Source of the DNA: Microvirga alba
GTDB lineage: Bacteria > Pseudomonadota > Alphaproteobacteria > Rhizobiales > Beijerinckiaceae
NCBI RefSeq assembly: GCF_015694465.1
Contig: NZ_JADQDO010000012.1
Coordinates: 31,380-95,379, forward strand
Length of the DNA stretch: 64,000 nucleotides
Direction of reading: 5' to 3'
A program made the translations under genes and the position numbers. Of the stretch, positions 54,383-62,808 are shown in pieces (positions within the stretch are counted from its first letter, which is position 1; each line of letters starts with the position of its first letter). The notes under the pieces were generated by a model. It was given only the letters and a program-made list of their open reading frames with translations. It was not told the origin of the DNA and searched no databases.

Positions 54383-55251
54383 TCCTTGAGTCCCGTACTT
54401 GCAACGCCCTGAACGAAATTGCGACGCAACAGAACGAACAGGGTCACGCTCGGAATGAGGACGACGGCCGACGCTGCGCTCAAGCGGCCGAGATCCACCG
54501 TGAAGCCGGTCTGAAACAGGGCAAGACCGACCTCGATCGTGTACGTTTCACGGGTGGTGGCGACGATCAGCGGCCAGGCGAAGGAGGTCCAGGCCTGGAA
54601 GAAGGCCAGGATACCGAGGGCGCCAAGGGTCCCGCGCAGCAGCGGCAGTACGATCCGCCAGAAGATCCAGAGCTCACCCGCACCGTCGATGCGGGCAGCC
54701 TCAAGAAGCTCATCCGGGATGGAGTGAATGACGTTCTGCCGCACCAGGAAGATGCCGAAGCTCATGACGAGATAGCCTAAGAGCAGACCCCAGGTGCTGT
54801 TGAGGACGCCGAGCGATTGCGCCTGGAAATAGAGCGGTATCATGTAGACTTCGAACGGAACGATGGCCGTTGCGAGAATGATCGCGAAGAAGACGCTGAG
54901 CAGGCGATGCCGGAACTTGCCGAGGATGTATCCGGTGATCGCGGAGGTCATGAGGATGCACAAGGTCGACAACAGCGCGAAGGAGAGGCTGTTGGCGACC
55001 CAGCGCAGAAGCGGCGTATCAGCGAGCACGGCCTTGAAATTCGAGAGCGTCGGCACATCCGGAATGACGGTCGGCGGCCAAGCCAGCATCTCTTGCGGGG
55101 TCTTGAACGCATTCGACACGAGAAGGACCAGCGGCAGGATCATCAGGAGACAGAACAGGGTCAGCACGACGTCGATCGAGAGGTCGACGAAGCTGCGTCG
55201 CCGGATGCGGGCCATTCCAAGGGCACGGGTTCGGTCGGTCACGGTGCTCAT
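54379..55251 (-). CDS. Carbohydrate ABC transporter permease (MalG/UgpE type)
   Basis: 290 residues with six membrane helices and the EAA loop ELLEAARIDGAGELWIFWRI near residue 185. It is the second permease of the sugar importer. It overlaps both neighbouring genes by four bases, so translation is coupled through the whole block. Confidence 0.92.
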   Translation of the reverse strand: MSTVTDRTRALGMARIRRRSFVDLSIDVVLTLFCLLMILPLVLLVSNAFKTPQEMLAWPPTVIPDVPTLSNFKAVLADTPLLRWVANSLSFALLSTLCILMTSAITGYILGKFRHRLLSVFFAIILATAIVPFEVYMIPLYFQAQSLGVLNSTWGLLLGYLVMSFGIFLVRQNVIHSIPDELLEAARIDGAGELWIFWRIVLPLLRGTLGALGILAFFQAWTSFAWPLIVATTRETYTIEVGLALFQTGFTVDLGRLSAASAVVLIPSVTLFVLLRRNFVQGVASTGLKE

Positions 55252-56132
55252 GCGCGGCCTTTCTCGCGCAGCAATCTGAATTGAATGAGGGTGAGGACGA
55301 GCACGATCGCCAGAAGTACCACCGCCTCGGAAGCTGCGTATCCTACGCGGTAGTTGCGGAAGCTGTTCTCAAGCATATCGAGCACGAGAACGCGGACCTG
55401 TCGTCCGGGCGCTCCCTGTGAATCGGAAGCGAGCACGAAGGCCTGCGCATAGACGTTGAAGCCCGAGACGAGGGTCACCACGGAGACGTAGAGGGTGATC
55501 GGCTTCAGCAACGGAACGGAGATGCGCCAGAAGGATTGCGGGCCGGAGGCGCCATCAAGCTTTGCTGCCTCGTAGAGTGAGGTCGGCAGGCTTTTGAAGC
55601 CGACGAGATAGATCATCACCGCATAGCCGAGCGCCTGCCACGAGCAGAGGACGATGATGCAGATCACCGACAGCACGGGATCGAAGAGCCATGCCTTGGG
55701 CGAGAAACCGAATGTGGTCAGCAAGGCATTGAGAGGGCCAAGACGGGCGTCGAAGATCCATTTCCAGGCCATGGCGGCCGGCACGAGAGAGACGATGTGC
55801 GGAATGAAGATCGACGTCTCGTAGAATCCGACGAAATGCGAGCGCGTGCGATGGTGAATCAGCGCAGCCAGGACGAGAGCGAGTGGAATGGTGATGAACA
55901 GGACGCCGAAGGCGATGACCGTCGTGTTTACGAAGGCGTCCAGAAACAGCGGATCACCCATCAGCTCTTCGAAGTTGGCAAGACCGATGAACGGCTTGTT
56001 CTTCGACAGGATGTCCCATTTGTGGAGGCTGAGCCGCAGCGTATCGCCGATCGGATAGATGCGGACGTAGGCGAAGATCACCAATGTCGGCAGGATCGCG
56101 AGGGTCGCAAAAATCCATTTCTTGCGCTGCAC
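55248..56132 (-). CDS. Carbohydrate ABC transporter permease (MalF/UgpA type)
   Basis: 294 residues with six membrane helices and the EAA loop SLYEAAKLDGASGPQSFWRI near residue 190. It is the first permease of the importer, following the binding-protein gene after 78 bases. MQRKKWIFATLAILPTLVIF is the N-terminal inner-membrane anchor. Confidence 0.92.
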   Translation of the reverse strand: MQRKKWIFATLAILPTLVIFAYVRIYPIGDTLRLSLHKWDILSKNKPFIGLANFEELMGDPLFLDAFVNTTVIAFGVLFITIPLALVLAALIHHRTRSHFVGFYETSIFIPHIVSLVPAAMAWKWIFDARLGPLNALLTTFGFSPKAWLFDPVLSVICIIVLCSWQALGYAVMIYLVGFKSLPTSLYEAAKLDGASGPQSFWRISVPLLKPITLYVSVVTLVSGFNVYAQAFVLASDSQGAPGRQVRVLVLDMLENSFRNYRVGYAASEAVVLLAIVLVLTLIQFRLLREKGRA

Positions 56133-56210
56133 CGGTCAGAACCTTCGAAGGTCGGTCCGGTGCGGGAGGCCGCACCGGACGAAGCGTTGGAGGAGGTGTG
56201 CTTTCGCCAG

Positions 56211-57536
56211 TTACTTGCCCAGGAGATCTTCTCGACGAAGGATCTGATTAGTCTCGTCGGCAGCCGTCTTCAGAAAGGCATCGATCGCCGCGTCGTCCTT
56301 GGCAAGGGCACTATTGCGGAATGCGTTCGTGAGATGGGCCGCCAGCCGGGTCAGCACCTCCTCGATCGGCGCGATGGATGGAAGGGTGAAGAACTTGTAG
56401 TCCTTCGGATAGTCGACGAAGGCGGCGAAGGCCGGAGCGGCCTTTGTGACGCTGCTAAAGTCGACACCTGTCCGGTTCGGCAGCCAACCGACATTCTTGA
56501 GCAGCCAGACAAGATTCTCGGGCTCGTTCGTGGCGAGCGCGAATTCCCAGGCCGCCTTCGCCGCGTCGCCATTTGCCTTCACGTAGAGATTTGTCGGAAG
56601 GGCAATCGAGCCCCGCGGAAGGGGAGCGGTGGCGTAGTTGAGGTTCGGCGCCTTCGACGCAATATCGCCGATGACCCACGACTCGCGGATGAACATGGCG
56701 GTCTGTCCGCGTTCGAGCGCCTCAGCGTCGGCAGGCATTTCCGGCGTGACCGTTTTGAGCACATGCACGTTCTGCAGGTATTGCTTGAGTGTCGCGCGGC
56801 CGGCCTCGTTGGCGTAGTTCGCGCGCCATTTTCCGTCGGGAGTTTGCTCAAGGACGGATCCGCCGAATTGGAACAGGTTGATCCAGAACTTTTCCGCAAT
56901 ACCCTGCCCCCCGCCAGAGAGGCGCAGGCTCCAGCCGGAGACAGTGGCATTACCGGTCGCGTCGCGTTTCGTCAGCTTCTCCGCGTATTGCGTGTATTCG
57001 TCCACGGTCTTCGGCGGCGCAGAAAGCCCGGCGGCCTTGAACATGTCGGTGTTGTAGAAGAGAGCCGCCTGACCGCGAAAGAGCGGGATACCGTAGACGG
57101 TGCCGTTGTAGCTCGCATTCGACGAGAAGAATTCGCCGAAATTCGCCGGGTTCTTGACGAAGGTGGCGACGGCGTCCGGCGCCTTGGGCAGGAGGTCGTT
57201 CTCGAGATAGCGGCGAACGGTAGATCCTTGGAGCTCGATGACCGTAGCGCCGGCCGAGCCGGAGGTCAGGCCGAGTGCGATGCGCTTCTCATGTTCGCGT
57301 AGGGCGATAGCCTCGACCTTCACGGTGAGGTTCGGATTCTTGGCCTTAAGGCCTTGCGCCACGTGTTCATAAAACGGCGCCATTTCCGGATAGCCGCTCC
57401 AGACGGTGATTGTCTGGGCGAAAGCCGGCAGGTTTACCAGAAGGCCGACGGCGGTTACAATCGAACCAAATAGAGCGGCACGACGGCGGTGCAGGCGGAT
57501 CGTAGTGTGAGTTCTGACTTTCGGTGCGCTGATCAT
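56211..57536 (-). CDS. Sugar ABC transporter substrate-binding protein
   Basis: About 441 residues of the MalE/UgpB-like SBP_bac_1 fold. The signal peptide spans LHRRRAALFGSIVTAVGLLV to PAFA (cleavage near residue 43), followed by QTITVWSGYPEMAPFYEHVA. ATG at 57536 is chosen so that the signal is near the start. It is the first gene of the import operon, and the palindromic operator at 57587 lies 51 bases upstream. It defines the specificity of the importer, probably an amino-sugar oligomer or glycoside. Confidence 0.9.
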   Translation of the reverse strand: MISAPKVRTHTTIRLHRRRAALFGSIVTAVGLLVNLPAFAQTITVWSGYPEMAPFYEHVAQGLKAKNPNLTVKVEAIALREHEKRIALGLTSGSAGATVIELQGSTVRRYLENDLLPKAPDAVATFVKNPANFGEFFSSNASYNGTVYGIPLFRGQAALFYNTDMFKAAGLSAPPKTVDEYTQYAEKLTKRDATGNATVSGWSLRLSGGGQGIAEKFWINLFQFGGSVLEQTPDGKWRANYANEAGRATLKQYLQNVHVLKTVTPEMPADAEALERGQTAMFIRESWVIGDIASKAPNLNYATAPLPRGSIALPTNLYVKANGDAAKAAWEFALATNEPENLVWLLKNVGWLPNRTGVDFSSVTKAAPAFAAFVDYPKDYKFFTLPSIAPIEEVLTRLAAHLTNAFRNSALAKDDAAIDAFLKTAADETNQILRREDLLGK

Positions 57537-57586
57537 CCCGTTCCCCTTTTTCTTGGTGTCCCAGCTTGACCATACGCAAGGTGTCA

Positions 57587-57606
57587 TGCAACCGGTTGCA
57601 CGTCAA
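57587..57606 (-). promoter_or_regulatory. LacI-type operator and -35 region of the import operon
   Basis: TGCAACCGGTTGCA (57587-57600) is a perfect 14-bp palindrome, identical to the one at 61682. On the minus strand TTGACG (57606-57601) directly precedes it as a -35 box. With a 17-base spacer the -10 is poor (CACCTT at 57583-57578), so the promoter may need help or be weak. The probable repressor is the LacI-family protein encoded at 62809. Confidence 0.75.
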
Positions 57607-57648
57607 GAAGCGGCCCGCCTGCGCCCTCGCGGACGATGAGCGGTTTTT

Positions 57649-58902
57649 TTACAGCTCTTCGCGGCGAAGGAGCTCGACCGCCGAGCTTGCCAAAATCTCT
57701 GCGGAACCACGTGCGAAGGTGGCAGGCTGGCCGTAATAGCGGTGCGCCTCCTCCACCTCGTATCCCCCGGAGTCGTACTCGCCCGCGGGCGGGATATAGC
57801 CGGGATTGTCCTCGCAGAATCCGATCACGAAGGCCGGGGAGGACGGTATCCGGCTCCTGATCTCCAGCGCCGTTTCAGCAAAAATTTCGCCCGGAAGCGC
57901 GACGATCGGCATGCCGCCCCAATTCAGCACCGTCACGCGCGCGGCGAGAGTGCCGAGAGCCTGCCCGTTCGCCCGGCTCGCCCAGGCGCGCCAATGACGT
58001 AGCAACTCGGCTCGTGCGGGATCTGCGCTCGCCTCCTCATTCGCCCATTGTTTCGCGAGCGCATAGAGCGGCTTTGCTTCCCGGCGCTCATAGCGAAGAA
58101 AAACTGCGTCGTTGGCGGTCGATACGTGGTCCTTCAACGGGACTTCCGGTGCCGCGAGTGCGGCTGCCGCAATCCGCTCGCCGAAGGCTTCGGCGGATGC
58201 GAAGCTGCGATACTCGCTTGCCGTGAGGCTGACGGACGCGTGTGCGGAATGGCCGGTATTGCTGTCGCCGCAGCACCCGGTGAGAAAGAAGGAGGTCGCG
58301 CCGGCCTGTCCCGCTTCGAGACGCTGGCGCACGAAATGGGGATAGTCCGCTGTCCAAAGCCGGTTGTCGGCGCCCAGGACGACCGGATGGCAGGCGTAAG
58401 AGGCGACGATGGCCATCAAGGCACCAGAGGCGTCACGGATACGCAGGACTGGCAGTGCCCGATCGATCGGACCGTCTGCATGGCGGCGGTTGCGGGCGAC
58501 ATCCGGATCGCGTCCATACCCTGCGGTGAGGAAGGCGGGGCGGGCGCGGGAGGCGGCCGTGTCGAGCGCCTCCACGCAAGCGGCCTCGAGACGGTCGAGA
58601 TAGGTTTGGTCGGCGTCCTGGCTCAGGCGACCCGCCATGGAAACGGGTCCGCTGTGGGTGTGGAGCGCCGCAATCACAACCCGGTCTGCAGGCAACGTGC
58701 ACCGATCTCGAATGCGTTCAGTCATGTCACTTCGAAGACCGATCACGTCGGCCACCACCAAGGCGGTGTCCCCGACGACGAGTGCTCGGACCGTCAAAGG
58801 ATCGTGAGCGCCGACCGCCGGGTCCTTCCGCGCGGCGAAACCCGATAAGGAAAGCCCGACGGGCGGCGTGATGTCGACTGAGGCAGTGCCGGCTGTGATC
58901 AT
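57649..58902 (-). CDS. Neutral/alkaline ceramidase-like amidohydrolase
   Basis: About 417 residues. ITAGTASVDITPPVGLSLSG at the start and VVIAALHTHSGPVS near 75 are hallmark segments of the neutral/alkaline ceramidase N-terminal domain; HTHSGP and YACHPVVLGADN hold zinc-binding His, and CCGDSNTG also fits. Classical ceramidases are about 650-700 residues with a C-terminal Ig-like domain, so this is a short, cytosolic-looking single-domain form without signal peptide. ATG at 58902 overlaps the nagA-like stop by four bases. Its place beside NagA/NagB suggests it removes an N-acyl group from an amino sugar or related compound; this is inference. Confidence 0.75.
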   Translation of the reverse strand: MITAGTASVDITPPVGLSLSGFAARKDPAVGAHDPLTVRALVVGDTALVVADVIGLRSDMTERIRDRCTLPADRVVIAALHTHSGPVSMAGRLSQDADQTYLDRLEAACVEALDTAASRARPAFLTAGYGRDPDVARNRRHADGPIDRALPVLRIRDASGALMAIVASYACHPVVLGADNRLWTADYPHFVRQRLEAGQAGATSFFLTGCCGDSNTGHSAHASVSLTASEYRSFASAEAFGERIAAAALAAPEVPLKDHVSTANDAVFLRYERREAKPLYALAKQWANEEASADPARAELLRHWRAWASRANGQALGTLAARVTVLNWGGMPIVALPGEIFAETALEIRSRIPSSPAFVIGFCEDNPGYIPPAGEYDSGGYEVEEAHRYYGQPATFARGSAEILASSAVELLRREEL

Positions 58903-60044
58903 CGTGTGAACACCTTTCGCCCCTCGACGAAGGTAGCCGCGATGTCGAGGCGGCTGGCGCCGTCCTGCCAGTCGAACAGCACGAGGTCGGCCCTTGCTCC
59001 GACTTCGAGACGGCCGCGCCCGCCCACGTAACGGCCGGGATTTCTCGTCGCCAGTGCCAGCCCGTTCGCGAGAGACAGTCCGGCCATTGAGATCGCGATA
59101 GCGACGTTGGCGCAAAGCGGCAGGCCAGCTCCCGCGAGGTATGGGGTGCCGGTGACCCCGACCCGACCCTCTGCCGATACTTCAACCGACCCGCCGACCG
59201 GTTGATCGTAACGACCGGGTGGCATCCCGGCGAGCGACACCGCATCGGAGACGAGAACGGAGCGTTCTAGCCCCTTCGCCCGGACCATCGCTTTGAAGGT
59301 GTCAGCGGGCAGATGATGCCTATCGGCGATAAAACTCGCCGTCAGCCGGTCGTCCGCGAGTTGGCTCCACAGGAAATTGGGGTGGCGCGGTAGGGTCGCG
59401 GCGGCGCCATTGCCGAGGTGGGTGGAGAGAACGGCTCCCGCCTCGGCTGCCTCATGGATCCGAGACTGATCCGCCGCAGTGTGTCCGATAGCAACATGGA
59501 CGCCTCGAGAGGTCAGGGCGCGGATATAGTCGAGTGCACCCTCATGCTCGGGGGCGAGGGTGACAAGGCCGACGAGATTGTTGCCCGCTTTCTGCCACCG
59601 AGCGAACTCATCAAGGGATGGCGGGCGAACATGGGCGAGGGGATGGGCGCCCCGTGGTCCGTCCTCAGGCGAGATCGAAGGACCTTCTACATGAACGAAA
59701 GGCACCATTCCGGCGACCAACGGATCAAGTCTTCGAGCGGCGGCGATGGCCGACAGCGCACGTACGATATCCGCTTCCGAAGCCGTGATCAGCGTCGGCA
59801 GGAACGTGGTGACGCCCACCGCCAACATCTTTGCGGCGAGTGCCCCTACGCGCTCCGGGGTCAGTGTACCGTCGTTGAGATCGAGGCCAGCATACCCATT
59901 CACTTGGAGATCGATGAGACCGGGGGCCAGGTAATGAGAGCTCGCGACCGGTGGTGAATCAATAGCCGTGATGTATCCGTCGCCCACCGAAACAACGAGG
60001 GTTCTTCCGGTTGACGGATCCCGCCCCATGATCTCGCCAGTCAT
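58899..60044 (-). CDS. nagA: N-acetylglucosamine-6-phosphate deacetylase
   Basis: About 381 residues of the NagA amidohydrolase family. HVEGPSISPEDGPRGAHPLA holds the catalytic-metal Glu; AIGHTAAD and STHLGNGAA the metal His residues; VLVSDAVSLAGMPPGRYD the Asp. The usual HLFNAM is HLGNGA here, so the substrate may differ. It removes the acetyl group from GlcNAc-6-P, giving GlcN-6-P for NagB. ATG 60044 (MTGEIMG) begins one base after the SIS gene stop; the earlier frame opening at 60158 lies inside that gene. Confidence 0.87.
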   Translation of the reverse strand: MTGEIMGRDPSTGRTLVVSVGDGYITAIDSPPVASSHYLAPGLIDLQVNGYAGLDLNDGTLTPERVGALAAKMLAVGVTTFLPTLITASEADIVRALSAIAAARRLDPLVAGMVPFVHVEGPSISPEDGPRGAHPLAHVRPPSLDEFARWQKAGNNLVGLVTLAPEHEGALDYIRALTSRGVHVAIGHTAADQSRIHEAAEAGAVLSTHLGNGAAATLPRHPNFLWSQLADDRLTASFIADRHHLPADTFKAMVRAKGLERSVLVSDAVSLAGMPPGRYDQPVGGSVEVSAEGRVGVTGTPYLAGAGLPLCANVAIAISMAGLSLANGLALATRNPGRYVGGRGRLEVGARADLVLFDWQDGASRLDIAATFVEGRKVFTR

Positions 60045-60045
60045 G

Positions 60046-60822
60046 TCAGAGGGCTCGGACCCGGTCGTGGAACTTGGCGATGAAGCGGGCATTCGCCTCG
60101 TCTCCGCCCGGGGCATTGCCGCTGCGCCAGACCGGAGGCTCGATTCCGCGTTCGACAAGTTTCGCCACCGTCCGGATTACTAGGCAGTTCAACGCGAAGG
60201 CATTGGCGAAAGTCGAGATCGCCGCGATGTTCTCGCCCATGCCCGGAACCCTCACCACCGCGTCTCCGATCGGCACCTTCGTGTCGACGGCGATATCCAC
60301 CACATTGTGAAGATTAGCCTTCGTCGGGTGCCGGGCTGGGTGGTTCGGAGCCGTGCTGGCGGCGTGCTCGCGCGAGCTGAGGCCAATCAAGAAGACGCCG
60401 CGGCTCTTCGCCTCCAGCGCCGCATCGATCAGAGCGGCGTTGATGCCGTAGGCGTTCACAAGGATCAGAAGGTCACCGGCCCCCAGACGCTGATTGGTGA
60501 TCACGATCTTGCCGTAGCCGGGTGTGCGTTCGACAGCCATCGAGCGCAATGCGCCGTTGGAGAGGAGCGTGCCCTCGTCCAGGATAGCGCTCACATGCAT
60601 CAGCCCCCCGGCGCGGAAGAAGACTTCCTGGGATGCGAGGTTCGAATGACCACCCGGGCCGAAGATATGGACAAGCCTGTCCGCGGCGATCTGATCCGCC
60701 AGACGCGCCGACGCCTCGTCTAGGGAGCGGCGCTCCTCGGACAGGATCCGTTGCATGATTCCGGTCGAAGCTGCGAGGTAGCCCTGGCACAGCGCATCCG
60801 CATCAATTCCGTCAAGGGGCAT
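60046..60822 (-). CDS. SIS-domain phosphosugar-binding protein
   Basis: 258 residues with a single SIS domain: HIFGPGGHSNLASQEVFFRA near residue 52 and LLILVNAYGINAALIDAALE, ending in an alpha/beta tail. It resembles the UPF0309/YfeU-like phosphosugar-binding group rather than GlmS. It could isomerise or bind an amino-sugar phosphate. It overlaps the upstream nagB gene by eleven bases and precedes nagA by one base, so it belongs to the operon. Confidence 0.82.
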   Translation of the reverse strand: MPLDGIDADALCQGYLAASTGIMQRILSEERRSLDEASARLADQIAADRLVHIFGPGGHSNLASQEVFFRAGGLMHVSAILDEGTLLSNGALRSMAVERTPGYGKIVITNQRLGAGDLLILVNAYGINAALIDAALEAKSRGVFLIGLSSREHAASTAPNHPARHPTKANLHNVVDIAVDTKVPIGDAVVRVPGMGENIAAISTFANAFALNCLVIRTVAKLVERGIEPPVWRSGNAPGGDEANARFIAKFHDRVRAL

Positions 60823-61603
60823 CGGGATCGGACTCCTGATCGAGATAGAGCGTGCAGTTCGCCTGGCCGCGCAAGATGCTCGCCGGGCAATCGGTGGTCA
60901 GCGGGCCGTGGAGGGTCGCCCGCACGGCATTCCTTTTTACTGCTCCCGGCACGACGCAGAACATTTTCCCCGCTCGGAGGAGGCGCGGAATCGTGAGCGT
61001 TATAGCGCGCTCCGGCACATCCGAGAACGTTGCGAAGCACTCGTCGTCCACCTGCTGTTGTCGGCAAGTATCATCGAGCTCGACGATCTTGACGTCGAGC
61101 GGATCGTCGAAATCAGCAACGGGCGGATCGTTGAACGCGAGATGGCCATTCACGCCGATGCCGAGGCACACGATGTCGATTGGAGCTTCGTTCAGGCGCT
61201 CGGCATACACCCTCGCCGCGGTCGCCGGATCTGGCTCGGGACGAATGGGATGCACGACAGCAAAGGGCAGTTGAGAAAAGAGGTTGGATTCCAGCCAATG
61301 CGCGAACCGCTGCGGCGCACGCGCGGGAAGGCCAATGTACTCGTCCATGTGGAACGCGGTGACCCGACGCCAGTCGATATTCGGCAGGTGGCACAAGGCC
61401 TTCAGTGTCACGAGCTGGCTCGGCGCCGCGGCGAAGATCATGCGAGCGCCGGACTGGCGCTCTAGGCAGGCCCGCAACTCGGCGGCAACCGCCCGAGCGC
61501 TCGCGACGCCCATTTCGGCCCGGGTGGGAAAGCTTTCGATGAGGAGCTTATCGACCTTGCGTAGGCTCGTCGGGGCGGGATCCGGAGCGATAGAATCCGT
61601 CAA
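60812..61603 (-). CDS. nagB: Glucosamine-6-phosphate deaminase/isomerase
   Basis: About 263 residues. Family motifs: FHMDEYIGLPARAPQRFAHW, then CLGIGVNGHLAFNDPPVADF with the catalytic Asp/His pair near residues 60-140. It converts GlcN-6-P to fructose-6-P and ammonia. A TTG start at 61603 is preferred (LTDSIAPDPAP) because AGAGGT lies just upstream; longer frames up to 61696 would overlap the operator. It is the first gene of the amino-sugar operon and is under the promoter and palindrome at 61673-61701. Confidence 0.88.
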   Translation of the reverse strand: MTDSIAPDPAPTSLRKVDKLLIESFPTRAEMGVASARAVAAELRACLERQSGARMIFAAAPSQLVTLKALCHLPNIDWRRVTAFHMDEYIGLPARAPQRFAHWLESNLFSQLPFAVVHPIRPEPDPATAARVYAERLNEAPIDIVCLGIGVNGHLAFNDPPVADFDDPLDVKIVELDDTCRQQQVDDECFATFSDVPERAITLTIPRLLRAGKMFCVVPGAVKRNAVRATLHGPLTTDCPASILRGQANCTLYLDQESDPDAP

Positions 61604-61672
61604 ATTGACCTCTTGGTTTCGCGGTGCACGGCAGTGGGAAGGGCTTGCTCTTTCCGGTCGCCGATGGCATGA

Positions 61673-61701
61673 AATATTGCGTGCAACCGGTTGCATGTCA
61701 A
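61673..61701 (-). promoter_or_regulatory. nagB promoter with LacI-type operator in the spacer
   Basis: On the minus strand TTGACA (61701-61696) and AATATT (61678-61673) are separated by exactly 17 bases, a near-consensus sigma-70 promoter. The spacer contains TGCAACCGGTTGCA (61682-61695), identical to the palindrome at 57587. A repressor bound there would block RNA polymerase. The predicted transcript starts near 61666, giving a leader of about 60 bases. Confidence 0.82.
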
Positions 61702-61819
61702 GCGAGGGGAAGTCGGACGGCCCGTCGCGGACACCGGATAGGTTGCGCGTTCAGCCGCCCGCCGGTATTGCATCCGGATTGGGTCTGCGAGGGTAGGGGC
61801 ATGCCGAACGCAGGGGCGG

Positions 61820-61880
61820 ATGACGATCAAGCAGGTCGCTGAGGCTGCCGGCGTGGCGCGTTCAAGTGTGTCCCGCGCCT
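61820..61880 (+). pseudogene. N-terminal stub of a second LacI-family regulator
   Basis: The DNA codes MTIKQVAEAAGVARSSVSRA and is then cut by the IS6 element at 61881. This is the HTH of a LacI-type protein, nearly the same residues as the intact regulator at 62809 but with different codons, so it is a paralogue and not a recent duplicate. No continuation is found on the other side of the IS. Confidence 0.7.
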
Positions 61881-62717
61881 GGTTCTGTTGCAGCGTTGAA
61901 GCTTCGTCGCCCCAGCTATGACGTGAGGGTGTTAAGAGGGGATGGCGGTGAAGCAAAATAACAGGAACCCGTTCAAGGGTCTGCAGTTCACGGCGGATAT
62001 CATCCTGTGGGTGGTGCGCTGGTATCTGCAGTTTCCGATCAGCTATCGAGACCTCGAACACATGCTCTCGGATCGCGGCGTCAAGGTGGACCACACGACC
62101 CTCTTTCGTTGGATCCGGGCTTATGCCCCCGAACTTGACAAGCGCGTTCGTCCACACCTCCAAATGACAAACGGATCCTGGCGTGTAGACGAGACATACA
62201 TTCGGGCGAAGGGTCAGTGGATCTATCTCTACGGGGCCGTTGATGCTCGCGGGCAGACCATCGACTTTCTGCTCTCGCCCAGACGAGATGCCGCGGCCGC
62301 AAGACGCTTCTTCCGGGAGGCACTGAAGCAGCCTCATACGGTCAATCCGCGAACCATCACGGTTGACAAGGGTGCCGCTTATCCGATCGCCGCAAAAGCC
62401 ATGAAGCGGGATGGAGAACTGGGGCGGTTCGCCAAATTCCGACAGGTAAAATTCCTGAATAACATCGTTGAGCAGGATCACCGGCGCATCAAGCGGCTAG
62501 TCCTACCCGGGCTGGGCTTCAAGAGCTTCGTGTCTGGCTCGGGGACGATTGCCGGCTATGAGGCAATGGCGATGATGTGCAAGGGCCACGTGGCGAGCGC
62601 CCCAGCAAACGACATGATGGCTCAGAGTGATTTCGTGACTGCTCTCTTCAGCGCCGCTGCCTAACCTGAGTCCCTATCGGCCTCCGCTTGGCCTACGTCA
62701 GGGGTTGCAACGGAACC
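61881..62717. mobile_element. Complete IS6-family element of the GGTTCYGTTGCA type
   Basis: About 837 bp with ends GGTTCTGTTGCAGCG and the complement of GGTTCCGTTGCAACC (12 of 15 matching). It contains one intact transposase. Flanks CCGCGCCT and CTTTTGTG differ, so no target duplication, which fits an insertion followed by deletion or recombination. Confidence 0.85.
61942..62664 (+). CDS. IS6-family transposase (intact)
   Basis: 240 residues with an N-terminal HTH (WYLQFPISYRDLEHMLSDRG) and the DDE residues in SWRVDETYIRAKGQWI, ITVDKGAAYPI and LNNIVEQDHRRIKRL. It is a third IS6 subtype in the window, related to IS26/IS257-like enzymes. It is complete and possibly active. Confidence 0.92.
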   Translation: MAVKQNNRNPFKGLQFTADIILWVVRWYLQFPISYRDLEHMLSDRGVKVDHTTLFRWIRAYAPELDKRVRPHLQMTNGSWRVDETYIRAKGQWIYLYGAVDARGQTIDFLLSPRRDAAAARRFFREALKQPHTVNPRTITVDKGAAYPIAAKAMKRDGELGRFAKFRQVKFLNNIVEQDHRRIKRLVLPGLGFKSFVSGSGTIAGYEAMAMMCKGHVASAPANDMMAQSDFVTALFSAAA

Positions 62718-62808
62718 CTTTTGTGACGATGTCGCACAAACGAAGTGCGATTAACATGCATACATGGAAGACCGGGCCGGTCTTCTGGCCCGCGGTGAGG
62801 GAAGAAGG

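Noticed and set aside
55797..57302. 501-codon open frame on the plus strand
   Set aside because: It is antisense to the sugar-binding-protein and permease genes, which have signal peptide, EAA loop and operon context. Its translation is low-complexity and charged.
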